Source: a virus. From it: 64,000 bases of DNA. This document shows, in pieces, positions 22,110-30,995 of the stretch. The position numbers and the translations under genes were made by a program. Below the pieces are notes generated by a model. That model saw nothing but the letters and a program-made list of their open reading frames with translations. It made no database searches and was not told the DNA's origin. Position 1 is the first letter of the stretch, and each line of letters opens with the position of its first letter. Location: IMG/VR virus record IMGVR_UViG_3300034111_000335, positions 1 to 64,000 of that record; one strand, written 5' to 3'.

Positions 22110-25100
22110 ATGGCTATTTTATTAACCGGAACTACAATTGGTGGACACAGTGCCATTCACGCTGGAAACCTAGCAACACACGGTATTGTTACAACTAGTA
22201 ATATCGGGAGTTATGCTTTAACTAGTCTTCCATCACATAATCACGATGATCGTTACTATACAGAAAGTGAATCTGATTCTAGATATTTATCTATAAATGG
22301 GGGAACTGTTACAGGTTGGGCTTTATTTACTGCTTCTACTCAAGGTACTGCTATAGTTAGAGCAACACAACAAGATACTTCTGCTGGTTATTATTTATTT
22401 CAAGGTATTACTGGTAGTTCAGAAGTATTTAGAGTTGAAAGAAGTGGAAGACTAAACTCAGCAGAATATATTTATTCTTATGGATATAGAGGTAATGGTA
22501 ACGTAGGAGGTACAGGTTCTGCTTCATGGCACCCAGATGGAGCTTATATTGGTAGTACTATGTGGCAGTATGGTGCTCAGTATAAGAATAATACGGGTAT
22601 TTATGATGTAAGCGAATTTAAACTTAATGCTGGTCCTACTCTTAGTATTTATAATAGTAGAAACTTGAGTGTTAGGGCTCTAGATAATAATGCTGATGTT
22701 GGAATTTTAGGACAACAGTCTGGGGGAGGTTTTGCTTTTCAAATTTATGGAACTGGTTCAAGTTATGGTTTTTTAAATGGAATATGGGCAGCTTGGGATA
22801 TTAGAAAAGCTGTAAATGGAGCTATGTATATGAATGATAACGACAGTTATTATTTACAAACAAACAGCACTTCTAACTTTGTTGCTCTTAACATCCAGGG
22901 TAATGCAGTAGTTCATGCAGGTAACATTGGGTCTCAGTCAGTAAGTAATTCAAACCATTTAAATTCAACTAGAGATACTCCAAGCGGTAAACTGCAATAT
23001 TGGGATGCACCTGGTCTTGGTATTGATGAGGCTCCTTCTGGTGATTGGCACAACACAATAAGAATGGGTCACGGCTCACCCTTATCTTATTATAGTAATA
23101 CATTAGCTATTCGTATGACTGGTTCTGGTGTTGGCGATATATACACGCAAACTATTATGAACGGTAATAGACAAGGTTGGAAAAAACATTGGAATGATGG
23201 TAACCACGGAAGTGGGTCAGGACTAGATGCTGACCTTTTAGATGGTCAACAAGGTTCATATTACCAACCTGCATCTTCAGCCATTACTACTTCTAATATT
23301 GGGTCTCAGAGTGTAAACTTTGCTAATAGTTCAACATCTGCAGCATATCTAAATTATACAGGGGTTGGTGGAACACAATTAAACGCAAACACATTTAGTT
23401 ATGGTCGTGCATCAAACTATTATAGCACTGCTCAAATTTTAAATTCTCCAGAGAATGCATATGCGTCATTGTACAATTTTGGTGGTGATACTCCCAGTGC
23501 ATTGTCTTTGCAGTTGTTTGCTTCTGTAAATCATAATGACACATCTTCAACAAGAAACTTGTGGTTTAGAGTTGGAAACAATTTAGGTTTTCAAAATGAC
23601 TGGAAACAAATAATCCATTCTGGAAGCATTGGATCTCAGAGTGTATCTTACGCTACTACTGCAGGTGCATTGAGTTCAATGAACATATCTCAGTTCACCA
23701 ATAACTCTGGTTACATTACAGGATATACAGAAACAGATACTTTAAATTCAGTAACTGGTAGAGGTAATACAACTTCTAATAGTGTAAGATTTGGTAATCA
23801 TGTAGATTTAAGTCCAACAGGTAGTGCATTTAGATTTTATGATGGAAGCACTTTCAGAGGAGGTTTTGGTTTAGATAGTTGGGGACACGCAGGTAGTGAT
23901 GCTAACTTGGTATTATATGTAAATGGAGATAATACATTATTCTTCTCAACATCCGGTACAAAAAGAGCGTATATTAATAGTGCGTCTTTTTATTCTTTTG
24001 TTGCAATAAAAGAAAATGGTAATCAAGTTCTTCATGCAGGTAACTACACTTCTTATTCTCCTTCTTTAACAGGTAGTGGTGCTTCAGGAACATGGGGTAT
24101 AAATGTAACAGGAACTGCAGCAAGAGCAACAAGAGCTAATGGTAATTTTTATATAGATGATAACTATGGTAATACTATAGTAGGATTATATAATTCTACA
24201 ATTTTGCAGGGTGTGTTTGCAATGGGAGATGCTTACAAATTAACTGCAGGTGGTGGAGCAGGAAATCTTTATGGTCTTGCTTGGTCACATCCTAATGCTG
24301 GAGGTGTAGCTTCAAACCTGAATACACACGGTCTTCTTGTGATGGAGAATGGTACATTCTTAGCAGCTATCTCTGGTTCAATTAGAGCAAGAGATGATAT
24401 GCGTGCTCCAATCTTCTACGATTCTAATGACACTACTTACTATTTAGATCCTAATAGTAATTCATATTTATCTACACTTCGTGTTGCTAATGCTACAAGT
24501 GGAGTTTCACTTCATGTTGGACTTGGTTCTACTCACGGAGTTTACACAGCAGATAACGATAGAAAGTATTTAGTTGTATCAGCAACATATTACCCACACA
24601 TGGCCTTGGTTGCCACTAGTTCAAACAATAGCAATCACGGAGCAGTATTTTCTTTTGTGGGTTCTGAAAGTGGTGCAGCTAGACAGTGGAATATGGGTAT
24701 TGCAAATAGCAACCCATTTGTGTTTAGTATTGGATATAATAGGACTGGAGACAACAATCCACACTACGGCATTGGTGACGGATGGCATGGAGATGATAAT
24801 CACCACGCACGTTTAAGTATTGACAGAGACGGCAATACTAAGATTCGTGGTATGTTGTATATTAATGGTACAAGTGGTGGAATATCTACAGGTAGTGCAG
24901 TAATTCACGCAGGCAATATTGGCTCACAATCTGTATCGTATGCAAGTACTGCTGGAGCGTTAAGCTCAATGAATATCTCTCAGTTTAGTAATAACTCAGG
25001 ATACTTTGTAAGTAGTACAGCCAATACTGTTTCGGTAAATCAAATAGCATTTTCTACAACAAACTACGACTTTACTTTAGCTCCTAGACTATCTATTGGT

Positions 25101-28100
25101 TCTATGTCAATCAAGCTGTGGGACAACTACTTTAATAGTAGCGGATTAGGTGTAGACTACGGCTCTCTGTTGGATATCTATGGAAGAGGCGGTCACGTAC
25201 ATAGTCAGTTCTATATGGATGCAGGCGGAGGTTTATTCTACAGAATGTCACCATACGCTAGTGGATGGACTTCTTGGGCTTCAATATGGACTAGTAGTAG
25301 TTTGACTAACTTAAATCAGTTAACAAATGGTCCTGGTTACATTACATCTTCTGCATTAAGTGGCTATGCTACTCAAAGTTACGTAAACTCTCAGGGATTC
25401 TTAACCAGTGTACCTGCACAATCTCAACTCATAAGTCCTAATGGGGCAACTGTTGTTGCAGCAGATTCAGCAATGCCTAATGCAGGACATTCGTTTATAC
25501 ATAGTTTGGCTTTAGGTCCTGGTGGAAATGATGGTCACATACTTGGTATGTCTTGGGCAGGTACAACTAGTGTTTATGGTGCTCAGATTTTCTTAGACAC
25601 AGATCCTAATGACATCATGGCAATTAGGTCTAGAAGTAATGCTGGAGTTTGGACATCTTGGAAAACTGTTTATCATAATGGCAACTTTACTGATAATTCA
25701 TCAAATTGGAATACCGCATATAGTTGGGGTAACCACGCATCAGCTGGATACTTAACTTCTTTACCGTCCCATAACCATGACGATAGGTATTATACCGAAA
25801 CGGAATCTGATGGTAGATTCCAACCCTTAGAGAATCAAAGACTTTCTACTGGTAATTCCCCAACATTTGCAAATGTTTATGCTAGTGAGTGGTTTAGAAA
25901 CTATGGTAATCAGGGTATTTACAACCAAACATACGGAACTCACTTCTATTCACTTTCAAGTGGAGCTTGGGCTATTACAGGAAGTGGAGGTGCTGTTGAA
26001 ATTCAGTTTAGAAGTAACCACCAAAGTACTCTTCGTGGGTATGTTTATGCAGATACTAGCAACAACATTGGTTTCCTAAACAACGCAGGTAACTGGAGTT
26101 TGAGAACCGATTCTAGTAGAGATACTCAGATTTATGGAGCACTAACCGTAGGTAGTGGTACATCGGCTGATATTTATATGACAGATACGGATGAGACTAC
26201 TAGACGTATACACACAAACAGCGGTAGAATAGGATTTTTAAATTCTTCTAGTAACTGGGGAGCTTATTGTGATAATACTGGTAATTGGTTTAGTGATCAT
26301 TCTATGCGTGCTCCAATCTTTTATGACTCACAGGATACCAACTACTATGTAGACCCTAACAGTTTATCTAGACTTGGTACAATGCAGATTGATAGAATTG
26401 GTGTTGGACAAGCTGTAGACAACGGGTATAGAATCATTACATCTGGAGACATCTACCTTAATGCTAATGGTAATGGATGGGCTGAAGGTGTATGGAAACA
26501 ACGCAGAGGAGGTTCCACGTACTATGATGTAATTGACTCTGGAAACATCGGTAGTCAATCTGTAAACTATGCTGCAACTGCTGGATCTGCTCCTGCCAAT
26601 GGCGGTAACTCTAGTACAGTAGGCGGATTTGGTGCAGGATCTTTCTTTAGAGACCTTGGTTTTGAGGGCGGTGGTGCTAATGCAAATACTATTGCTGAAA
26701 CTAGATCAGCATTTACATATTCATCTGGTTCTCCATGGACTGGCCCTTTAGCGTATTTTGGTGCATCAGGTTATGGGTTACAACTAAACGCAACATATCA
26801 AAGCGGTGTTAATATTTCATACAGAACAAGAAATGGTGATAATGCAACGTGGAACTCGTGGAGAGAGTTTATTCACTCTGGCAACATTGGGTCTCAGTCT
26901 GTATCATACGCAAGTACGGCAGGTACTGCAAATGCAGTAGCATGGACTAACGTATCTAGCAGACCGACAGCTTTATCTCAATTTAGTAATGATTTGGGTA
27001 ACTATGGTGGCTTCTTAACTTCTTTACCTGCACATGATCATGATAGACTATTCTTAACAGATTCTAGAGGAGCGTCTAGAGCACCTTCTTACTACGATCA
27101 AAGATATGCTCAGTGGGATTTTCAGAATACCTCAGATACGGGTGCAGGAGGAGACGGTTGGCATGGTCTACTTACAGTAGCTAAATGGTCTTCTTATGAT
27201 CCTTCTCATAGACAAGAACAACTTGCTTTCACTGGTGATGAATTAAAACGTAGAACTGCTACAAGTGACTCTGCTTGGGGATCTTGGAAAACAATTATAG
27301 ATTCAGGAAACATTGGTAGTCAGTCAGTAAGTAATGCTGCAACTGTAGGTGGCTATACTCCTTCTGGTAGTGTAGGTGCAAACACAGTAGTTATCAGAGA
27401 TGCTAACAACTACATCTATGCTCACTACATTAACTCAAACGTATCTGAGTCTGAGAATCCAACTATTAACTCATTCTACACAAGTAATGGAGATGGTTGG
27501 TTAAGAAAGTCAAGTGTTGCTCACGTTAAGTCTCAGTTAGGATTAGGGTCTTTAGCTTATCTATCTAGTTTAAATGAATTGGATTGGTATGGGTATCTTA
27601 CAAGCGAGAACTGGAATACTTATTGGACTAGTAATAAACTAAGAGTTGCTTCAGTTTCTGGAGCTACAGGAACTGGTCGTCCCCCAACTAGTGTACATAA
27701 TTTTGGCAGTTTGCTTTCTTATGGGACTTCATCAGGAGACGCATTTCAAATGTATTTTCCTGACAATGCTGGTAACAGTATTGCTAACAGTAGAAAACTT
27801 CACTATAGAACTGGTCAGAGTGTTAGTGCTGGTCCTACTGGTAGTGGTTGGTGTGATTGGAGAACAGTTGTTGACATGGTGGGTGATACTTTAACTATTG
27901 TTGAAGGTGCTACTCCTAAAATTGTTGTCCGAGGATCAACAGGATATGGTAATCCATCATCAGGCTCTATTGAATTAGTAGGGGATGCAGATGGTGGAAA
28001 CACTCAGTCATACAGATGGATAAGTACTGCTCCTGATTGGGGTGGCCAAGAATTTAGACTAGAAAGAAAGGTTAATAACGCTTTTCAGCTTGTAGGAAGA

Positions 28101-28460
28101 GTTCCTAAAAACACCAATAACCTTGAGTGGCAAGGTACTATTGTACAAGGTTTATCTGACTCAAGAGTTAAGACTAATGTTGTTAGTATGACAGAGGGTC
28201 TTGACAAGATTGATCGGATTAGACCTGTAACATTTGATTGGGTACCTACTGAGAATGTATCTGATAGAGAAGGAGCAGACTTTGGTTTTATTGCTCAAGA
28301 ACTTGAAGAGGTATTACCAGAAGTAGTACATACTAGAGGTGATGGATACAAAACAGTTATGTACGAAAAAGTAGTACCTGTATTGGTTCAAGCAATGAAA
28401 GAACAGCAAGCAATTATTGAGGCTCTTAAGGCTGAGATAGAACTCCTAAAGAACAAGTAA
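22110..28460 (+). CDS. Giant tail-fibre protein with S74 chaperone
   Basis: 2,116 residues, the longest gene in the window. It begins with a fibre-type cap (GTTIGGHSAIHAGNLATHG). About eight HAGNIGSQSV-type linkers, two LPSHNHDDRYYTE segments and two MRAPIFYDSxDTxYYxDPNS modules divide it into repeated beta-structured blocks. The C-terminal 130 residues are an S74 chaperone (LSDSRVKTNVVSMTEGLDKI, IRPVTFDWV, FIAQELEEVLPEVVHT) with a terminal coiled coil. Blocks shared with the two preceding fibres show that the three grew by internal recombination. Confidence 0.9.
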   Translation: MAILLTGTTIGGHSAIHAGNLATHGIVTTSNIGSYALTSLPSHNHDDRYYTESESDSRYLSINGGTVTGWALFTASTQGTAIVRATQQDTSAGYYLFQGITGSSEVFRVERSGRLNSAEYIYSYGYRGNGNVGGTGSASWHPDGAYIGSTMWQYGAQYKNNTGIYDVSEFKLNAGPTLSIYNSRNLSVRALDNNADVGILGQQSGGGFAFQIYGTGSSYGFLNGIWAAWDIRKAVNGAMYMNDNDSYYLQTNSTSNFVALNIQGNAVVHAGNIGSQSVSNSNHLNSTRDTPSGKLQYWDAPGLGIDEAPSGDWHNTIRMGHGSPLSYYSNTLAIRMTGSGVGDIYTQTIMNGNRQGWKKHWNDGNHGSGSGLDADLLDGQQGSYYQPASSAITTSNIGSQSVNFANSSTSAAYLNYTGVGGTQLNANTFSYGRASNYYSTAQILNSPENAYASLYNFGGDTPSALSLQLFASVNHNDTSSTRNLWFRVGNNLGFQNDWKQIIHSGSIGSQSVSYATTAGALSSMNISQFTNNSGYITGYTETDTLNSVTGRGNTTSNSVRFGNHVDLSPTGSAFRFYDGSTFRGGFGLDSWGHAGSDANLVLYVNGDNTLFFSTSGTKRAYINSASFYSFVAIKENGNQVLHAGNYTSYSPSLTGSGASGTWGINVTGTAARATRANGNFYIDDNYGNTIVGLYNSTILQGVFAMGDAYKLTAGGGAGNLYGLAWSHPNAGGVASNLNTHGLLVMENGTFLAAISGSIRARDDMRAPIFYDSNDTTYYLDPNSNSYLSTLRVANATSGVSLHVGLGSTHGVYTADNDRKYLVVSATYYPHMALVATSSNNSNHGAVFSFVGSESGAARQWNMGIANSNPFVFSIGYNRTGDNNPHYGIGDGWHGDDNHHARLSIDRDGNTKIRGMLYINGTSGGISTGSAVIHAGNIGSQSVSYASTAGALSSMNISQFSNNSGYFVSSTANTVSVNQIAFSTTNYDFTLAPRLSIGSMSIKLWDNYFNSSGLGVDYGSLLDIYGRGGHVHSQFYMDAGGGLFYRMSPYASGWTSWASIWTSSSLTNLNQLTNGPGYITSSALSGYATQSYVNSQGFLTSVPAQSQLISPNGATVVAADSAMPNAGHSFIHSLALGPGGNDGHILGMSWAGTTSVYGAQIFLDTDPNDIMAIRSRSNAGVWTSWKTVYHNGNFTDNSSNWNTAYSWGNHASAGYLTSLPSHNHDDRYYTETESDGRFQPLENQRLSTGNSPTFANVYASEWFRNYGNQGIYNQTYGTHFYSLSSGAWAITGSGGAVEIQFRSNHQSTLRGYVYADTSNNIGFLNNAGNWSLRTDSSRDTQIYGALTVGSGTSADIYMTDTDETTRRIHTNSGRIGFLNSSSNWGAYCDNTGNWFSDHSMRAPIFYDSQDTNYYVDPNSLSRLGTMQIDRIGVGQAVDNGYRIITSGDIYLNANGNGWAEGVWKQRRGGSTYYDVIDSGNIGSQSVNYAATAGSAPANGGNSSTVGGFGAGSFFRDLGFEGGGANANTIAETRSAFTYSSGSPWTGPLAYFGASGYGLQLNATYQSGVNISYRTRNGDNATWNSWREFIHSGNIGSQSVSYASTAGTANAVAWTNVSSRPTALSQFSNDLGNYGGFLTSLPAHDHDRLFLTDSRGASRAPSYYDQRYAQWDFQNTSDTGAGGDGWHGLLTVAKWSSYDPSHRQEQLAFTGDELKRRTATSDSAWGSWKTIIDSGNIGSQSVSNAATVGGYTPSGSVGANTVVIRDANNYIYAHYINSNVSESENPTINSFYTSNGDGWLRKSSVAHVKSQLGLGSLAYLSSLNELDWYGYLTSENWNTYWTSNKLRVASVSGATGTGRPPTSVHNFGSLLSYGTSSGDAFQMYFPDNAGNSIANSRKLHYRTGQSVSAGPTGSGWCDWRTVVDMVGDTLTIVEGATPKIVVRGSTGYGNPSSGSIELVGDADGGNTQSYRWISTAPDWGGQEFRLERKVNNAFQLVGRVPKNTNNLEWQGTIVQGLSDSRVKTNVVSMTEGLDKIDRIRPVTFDWVPTENVSDREGADFGFIAQELEEVLPEVVHTRGDGYKTVMYEKVVPVLVQAMKEQQAIIEALKAEIELLKNK

Positions 28461-28461
28461 C

Positions 28462-28491
28462 TTGACAATTTAACTAATAGCATTATATTTG
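28462..28491 (+). promoter_or_regulatory. Promoter of the 168-residue gene
   Basis: TTGAC (28462-28466) and TATATTTG (28484-28491), 22 nt apart, 35 nt before the ATG at 28527. Confidence 0.8.
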
Positions 28492-28526
28492 TAATGTATA
28501 CAATTTAAAATTATAATTTTACAACA

Positions 28527-29033
28527 ATGGCACTTAAAATCACAAAAAGCATTGGTACCGATAAAGGTATTACCAATGAAGCTTACGTACGTATTGCTGA
28601 CTACCAAATCTCTAAGAGTGGTAACGCTAACTTCCGTATTCAATTGTTCATGAGCGCTGCAGATGCAGTAGCTTCTCCTAACGCTATGGCTCCTATTGAC
28701 GGAGGTCAAGCACGTAACCAACAAATTGGTGAGTACTTGTCTATTCCTTTGACTAAGCAAGTTGAAGAGACTAAGACTCGCACTATGATGCAGCCTGTAC
28801 AGAAGGACGTAGTTAAGACTCGTACTATCACTAACGAAGCAGGTGAAGAAGTATCAGAAGAGTACACTGTACAAGAGTACGTAACTGAAGAAGTTACTGA
28901 AGAGTACACCGTTACTTTGACTATTCCTGATTTATCTTCTGCAGAAGGTGTTGACATTTTTGCATTCGGTTATACCCACTTGAAAGCTAAACTTGTCAGC
29001 TTATTTACTGCTGCTAAAGTAGAAGACTGCTAA
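28527..29033 (+). CDS. Hypothetical, probably abundant structural protein
   Basis: 168 residues, regular preferred codons suggest strong expression. N-terminal beta-part (YVRIADYQISKSGNANFRIQ) then a Thr/Glu/Val-rich stretch with imperfect repeats (VQEYVTEEVTEEYTVTLTIP). No signal peptide. Own host-type promoter. Could be a minor virion component linked to the fibres; not recognised. Confidence 0.75.
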   Translation: MALKITKSIGTDKGITNEAYVRIADYQISKSGNANFRIQLFMSAADAVASPNAMAPIDGGQARNQQIGEYLSIPLTKQVEETKTRTMMQPVQKDVVKTRTITNEAGEEVSEEYTVQEYVTEEVTEEYTVTLTIPDLSSAEGVDIFAFGYTHLKAKLVSLFTAAKVEDC

Positions 29034-29034
29034 T

Positions 29035-29066
29035 TTGGCAGATTCTACAGAAAAGCATTATATTTG
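29035..29066 (+). promoter_or_regulatory. Promoter of the 99-residue gene
   Basis: TATATTTG (29059-29066) with a less well placed TTGGC 24 nt upstream; the ATG follows at 29093. Confidence 0.6.
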
Positions 29067-29092
29067 CATAAACCAACTAAACAATATAAATC

Positions 29093-29392
29093 ATGGCAAC
29101 TAAATTAAACGAACAAGAGATCGAAGCAATCAAAGGCTTCCAACAAAAGACTCAAAACGTAATTATGGATTTGGGTAAGATCGAACTCCAGATGAATGAC
29201 TTGCTTTCTGTAAAAGAGAAAGTAAAGGAAGCAATGGCTGAAGTAGTAAAAGAACAGAATGAGTTCTTCCAATCTATTGAAGCTAACTACGGTAAAGGTC
29301 AGATTAATTTGGATACCTTTGAGCACATTGCTGCTGAAGCTCCTGCATCAGAAACCCCTGTAGTTCCTTTTACTCAGGCAGAAGTATTGTAA
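29093..29392 (+). CDS. Coiled-coil hypothetical protein
   Basis: 99 residues, almost all helix with heptad-like spacing (IEAIKGFQQKTQNVIMDLGK, LLSVKEKVKEAMAEVVKEQN), and a Pro/Ala-rich tail. Cytosolic or virion accessory. Single-gene unit with promoter and strong terminator. Function unknown; similar small helical proteins are common in crAss-like fibre regions. Confidence 0.72.
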   Translation: MATKLNEQEIEAIKGFQQKTQNVIMDLGKIELQMNDLLSVKEKVKEAMAEVVKEQNEFFQSIEANYGKGQINLDTFEHIAAEAPASETPVVPFTQAEVL

Positions 29393-29412
29393 TAATAACT
29401 ATTACGCAACAG

Positions 29413-29444
29413 AAACCCTCAGAGAAATCTGGGGGTTTTTTTGT
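29413..29444 (+). terminator. Intrinsic terminator after the 99-residue gene
   Basis: AAACCCTCAGA pairs with TCTGGGGGTTT around GAAA, followed by TTTT; closes the fibre region. Confidence 0.88.
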
Positions 29445-29459
29445 TTAACTACTAACTAG

Positions 29460-29489
29460 TTGACTTATTTTTTTAAAGTTTTATCTTTG
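29460..29489 (+). promoter_or_regulatory. Promoter of the exported-protein cassette
   Basis: TTGAC (29460-29464) and TATCTTTG (29482-29489), exactly 22 nt apart. No other clear promoter is seen until 38065, so the whole cassette to 37292 may be one transcript. Confidence 0.75.
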
Positions 29490-29669
29490 TCTCAACCAAC
29501 CTTTTCTCACCTAAAGTATAGTCTATGAAAGTCCGAAGTTGCTTTGAACATTCTATCAGATATCGTTCTTATGGTGAGTTTTTCTATATTCCTCACACTG
29601 CTGCTGTCTAAGTGGTTGCTAGAGGATTACGGGATTTTACTATTAACCAAACTAAAAAAAGGTAACTAT

Positions 29670-29918
29670 ATGAAATTTTTAAACTTTATCGGAGGCCTCT
29701 TCAAAGATGAGAAGGGTGTTGTCTCTATGAAACGTCTGTGTGGCTTAGCATGCACAGTGACTTTATGCGCTACATTGTACGCTAACTCTTTTACCGAAGC
29801 ACACTTTGCTCCTTCTGTTCCTTTAGTGGATGCAGTTGCATTACTTGCATTTGGTTGTTTAGGTTTGACTTCTGTTGAGAAAATCATGAAGAAGCCAGAA
29901 GCACCTAGCGAAGATTAA
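29670..29918 (+). CDS. Holin-like small membrane protein
   Basis: 82 residues with two hydrophobic segments (LACTVTLCATLYAN, about 26-40, and VDAVALLAFGCLGLTSVEKI, about 51-70) and a charged tail, similar to small phage holin-like proteins. The ATG at 29670 has the usual AACTATATG context. The same frame stays open upstream (a TTG at 29544 or ATG at 29571 would add a third transmembrane segment), so a longer form or a dual-start holin is possible. It is followed by a wall-acting gene, which supports a lysis role. Confidence 0.6.
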   Translation: MKFLNFIGGLFKDEKGVVSMKRLCGLACTVTLCATLYANSFTEAHFAPSVPLVDAVALLAFGCLGLTSVEKIMKKPEAPSED

Positions 29919-29945
29919 TTTACTATAAACTATAAACTATAAACT

Positions 29946-30533
29946 ATGAGCTACACTAGAGAACAAATCGAAGCTGCTATGAAAGCCAAAGGCTACAAGT
30001 ACTTTGAGAACGGTGACTTTAACGTAAACATTATTGGAGTACGTAACTCTTCTACTGGTACTAAAGTAACCAACGTATTTGACGATCACTTGACTCTTTC
30101 TTACAAAGAAAACGGTGAGTGGAAATTTAAGATCTGGCCTGCTACTACTGATCCTGGAACTAAGGGTGTTAAAGAATTCCACAACGCTGCTGGAGTTGCT
30201 CGCTTAGTACCTGGTCAATACTCAGGTTCACACCATGTAGGATTACACCAAGGTAAGTACGAAGCTTTGAAACAGAAAGCAAACGTAAAGGTTTACCGTG
30301 ATGCTAACAAAGACATGAACTATGATGAATCTAAGATACAAGAAGGCATTTTCGGTATTAACATTCACAAGGCTGGTGCAGATTCTACTTACGTGGAGAA
30401 CTGGAGTGAGGGTTGCCAAGTGTTCAAGAAGTCTGCGGACTTTGATGCATTCATGGTTATCTGTAAGAAGGCTGCTGCATTAGGTGGTAACTCTTTTACC
30501 TACACTCTTATCGAGTCTAAAGATATTAAGTAA
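29946..30533 (+). CDS. L,D-transpeptidase-like (YkuD-type) protein, possible lysis enzyme
   Basis: 195 residues, no signal peptide. GIFGINIHKAG (about 135-144) and NWSEGCQVF (about 152-160) resemble the HX(n)SxGC catalytic signature of the L,D-transpeptidase fold: His141, Ser154, Cys157. The N-terminal half is beta-rich. In phages, proteins of this type may act on peptide stems of peptidoglycan. Position right after a holin-like gene makes it the best endolysin candidate in the window. The stop is joined directly to the next ATG (TAAATG). Confidence 0.6.
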   Translation: MSYTREQIEAAMKAKGYKYFENGDFNVNIIGVRNSSTGTKVTNVFDDHLTLSYKENGEWKFKIWPATTDPGTKGVKEFHNAAGVARLVPGQYSGSHHVGLHQGKYEALKQKANVKVYRDANKDMNYDESKIQEGIFGINIHKAGADSTYVENWSEGCQVFKKSADFDAFMVICKKAAALGGNSFTYTLIESKDIK

Positions 30534-30995
30534 ATGAGAGGACTTCTCGTAAGTCTTTTTTTGATTCTCTCTATCCCCTGTTCTTCACAGATTAAAGTTC
30601 TGAAGGCAGGGGATGGTTGGGACTTAAAGGTGGACTCTGCCTTAAGCTTAATCGCACAAACAGATGTCAACACGTATACTAGAGTGATAGATGTCGTAGA
30701 CATCATAGACTTTTGGATAAGTCCTTATTCCTCTAACAACGTCTCTCAAGATGGTAACGTAATCTACATTGCTACAGGAGACATAAAGATTAACTCAATA
30801 CCTAACCTAGCTTGTGTTATAGTACACGAAAGTCTTCACTTATACTACAGATTGCATCCAGTAGAACAATCAGATAGTGAAGAGGAACTTAAGTGTTATA
30901 TCTACGAGGTAGGCTTTATAAATAAACTACCAACCCCTGAGCCATGGTTACTGGCAAACGCAATAGAACAGATACACAAACTAAATAAAAAATGA
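30534..30995 (+). CDS. Secreted HExxH putative metalloprotein
   Basis: 153 residues. Signal peptide about 1-19 (LILSIPCSSQ; the Cys could also make it a lipoprotein). CVIVHESLHLYY (about 94-105) contains HESLH, a zincin-type HExxH motif, followed by an acidic SDSEEELK patch that could supply the third ligand. Small size suggests a mini-protease working in the periplasm or on the cell surface. Overlaps the next gene's start (ATGA). Enzymatic activity is inference. Confidence 0.65.
   Translation: MRGLLVSLFLILSIPCSSQIKVLKAGDGWDLKVDSALSLIAQTDVNTYTRVIDVVDIIDFWISPYSSNNVSQDGNVIYIATGDIKINSIPNLACVIVHESLHLYYRLHPVEQSDSEEELKCYIYEVGFINKLPTPEPWLLANAIEQIHKLNKK

Noticed and set aside
13234-28460. CRISPR-like or VNTR array from the many repeated fibre motifs
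   Set aside because: The repeats are in-frame protein modules of unequal spacing and are explained by fibre structure.
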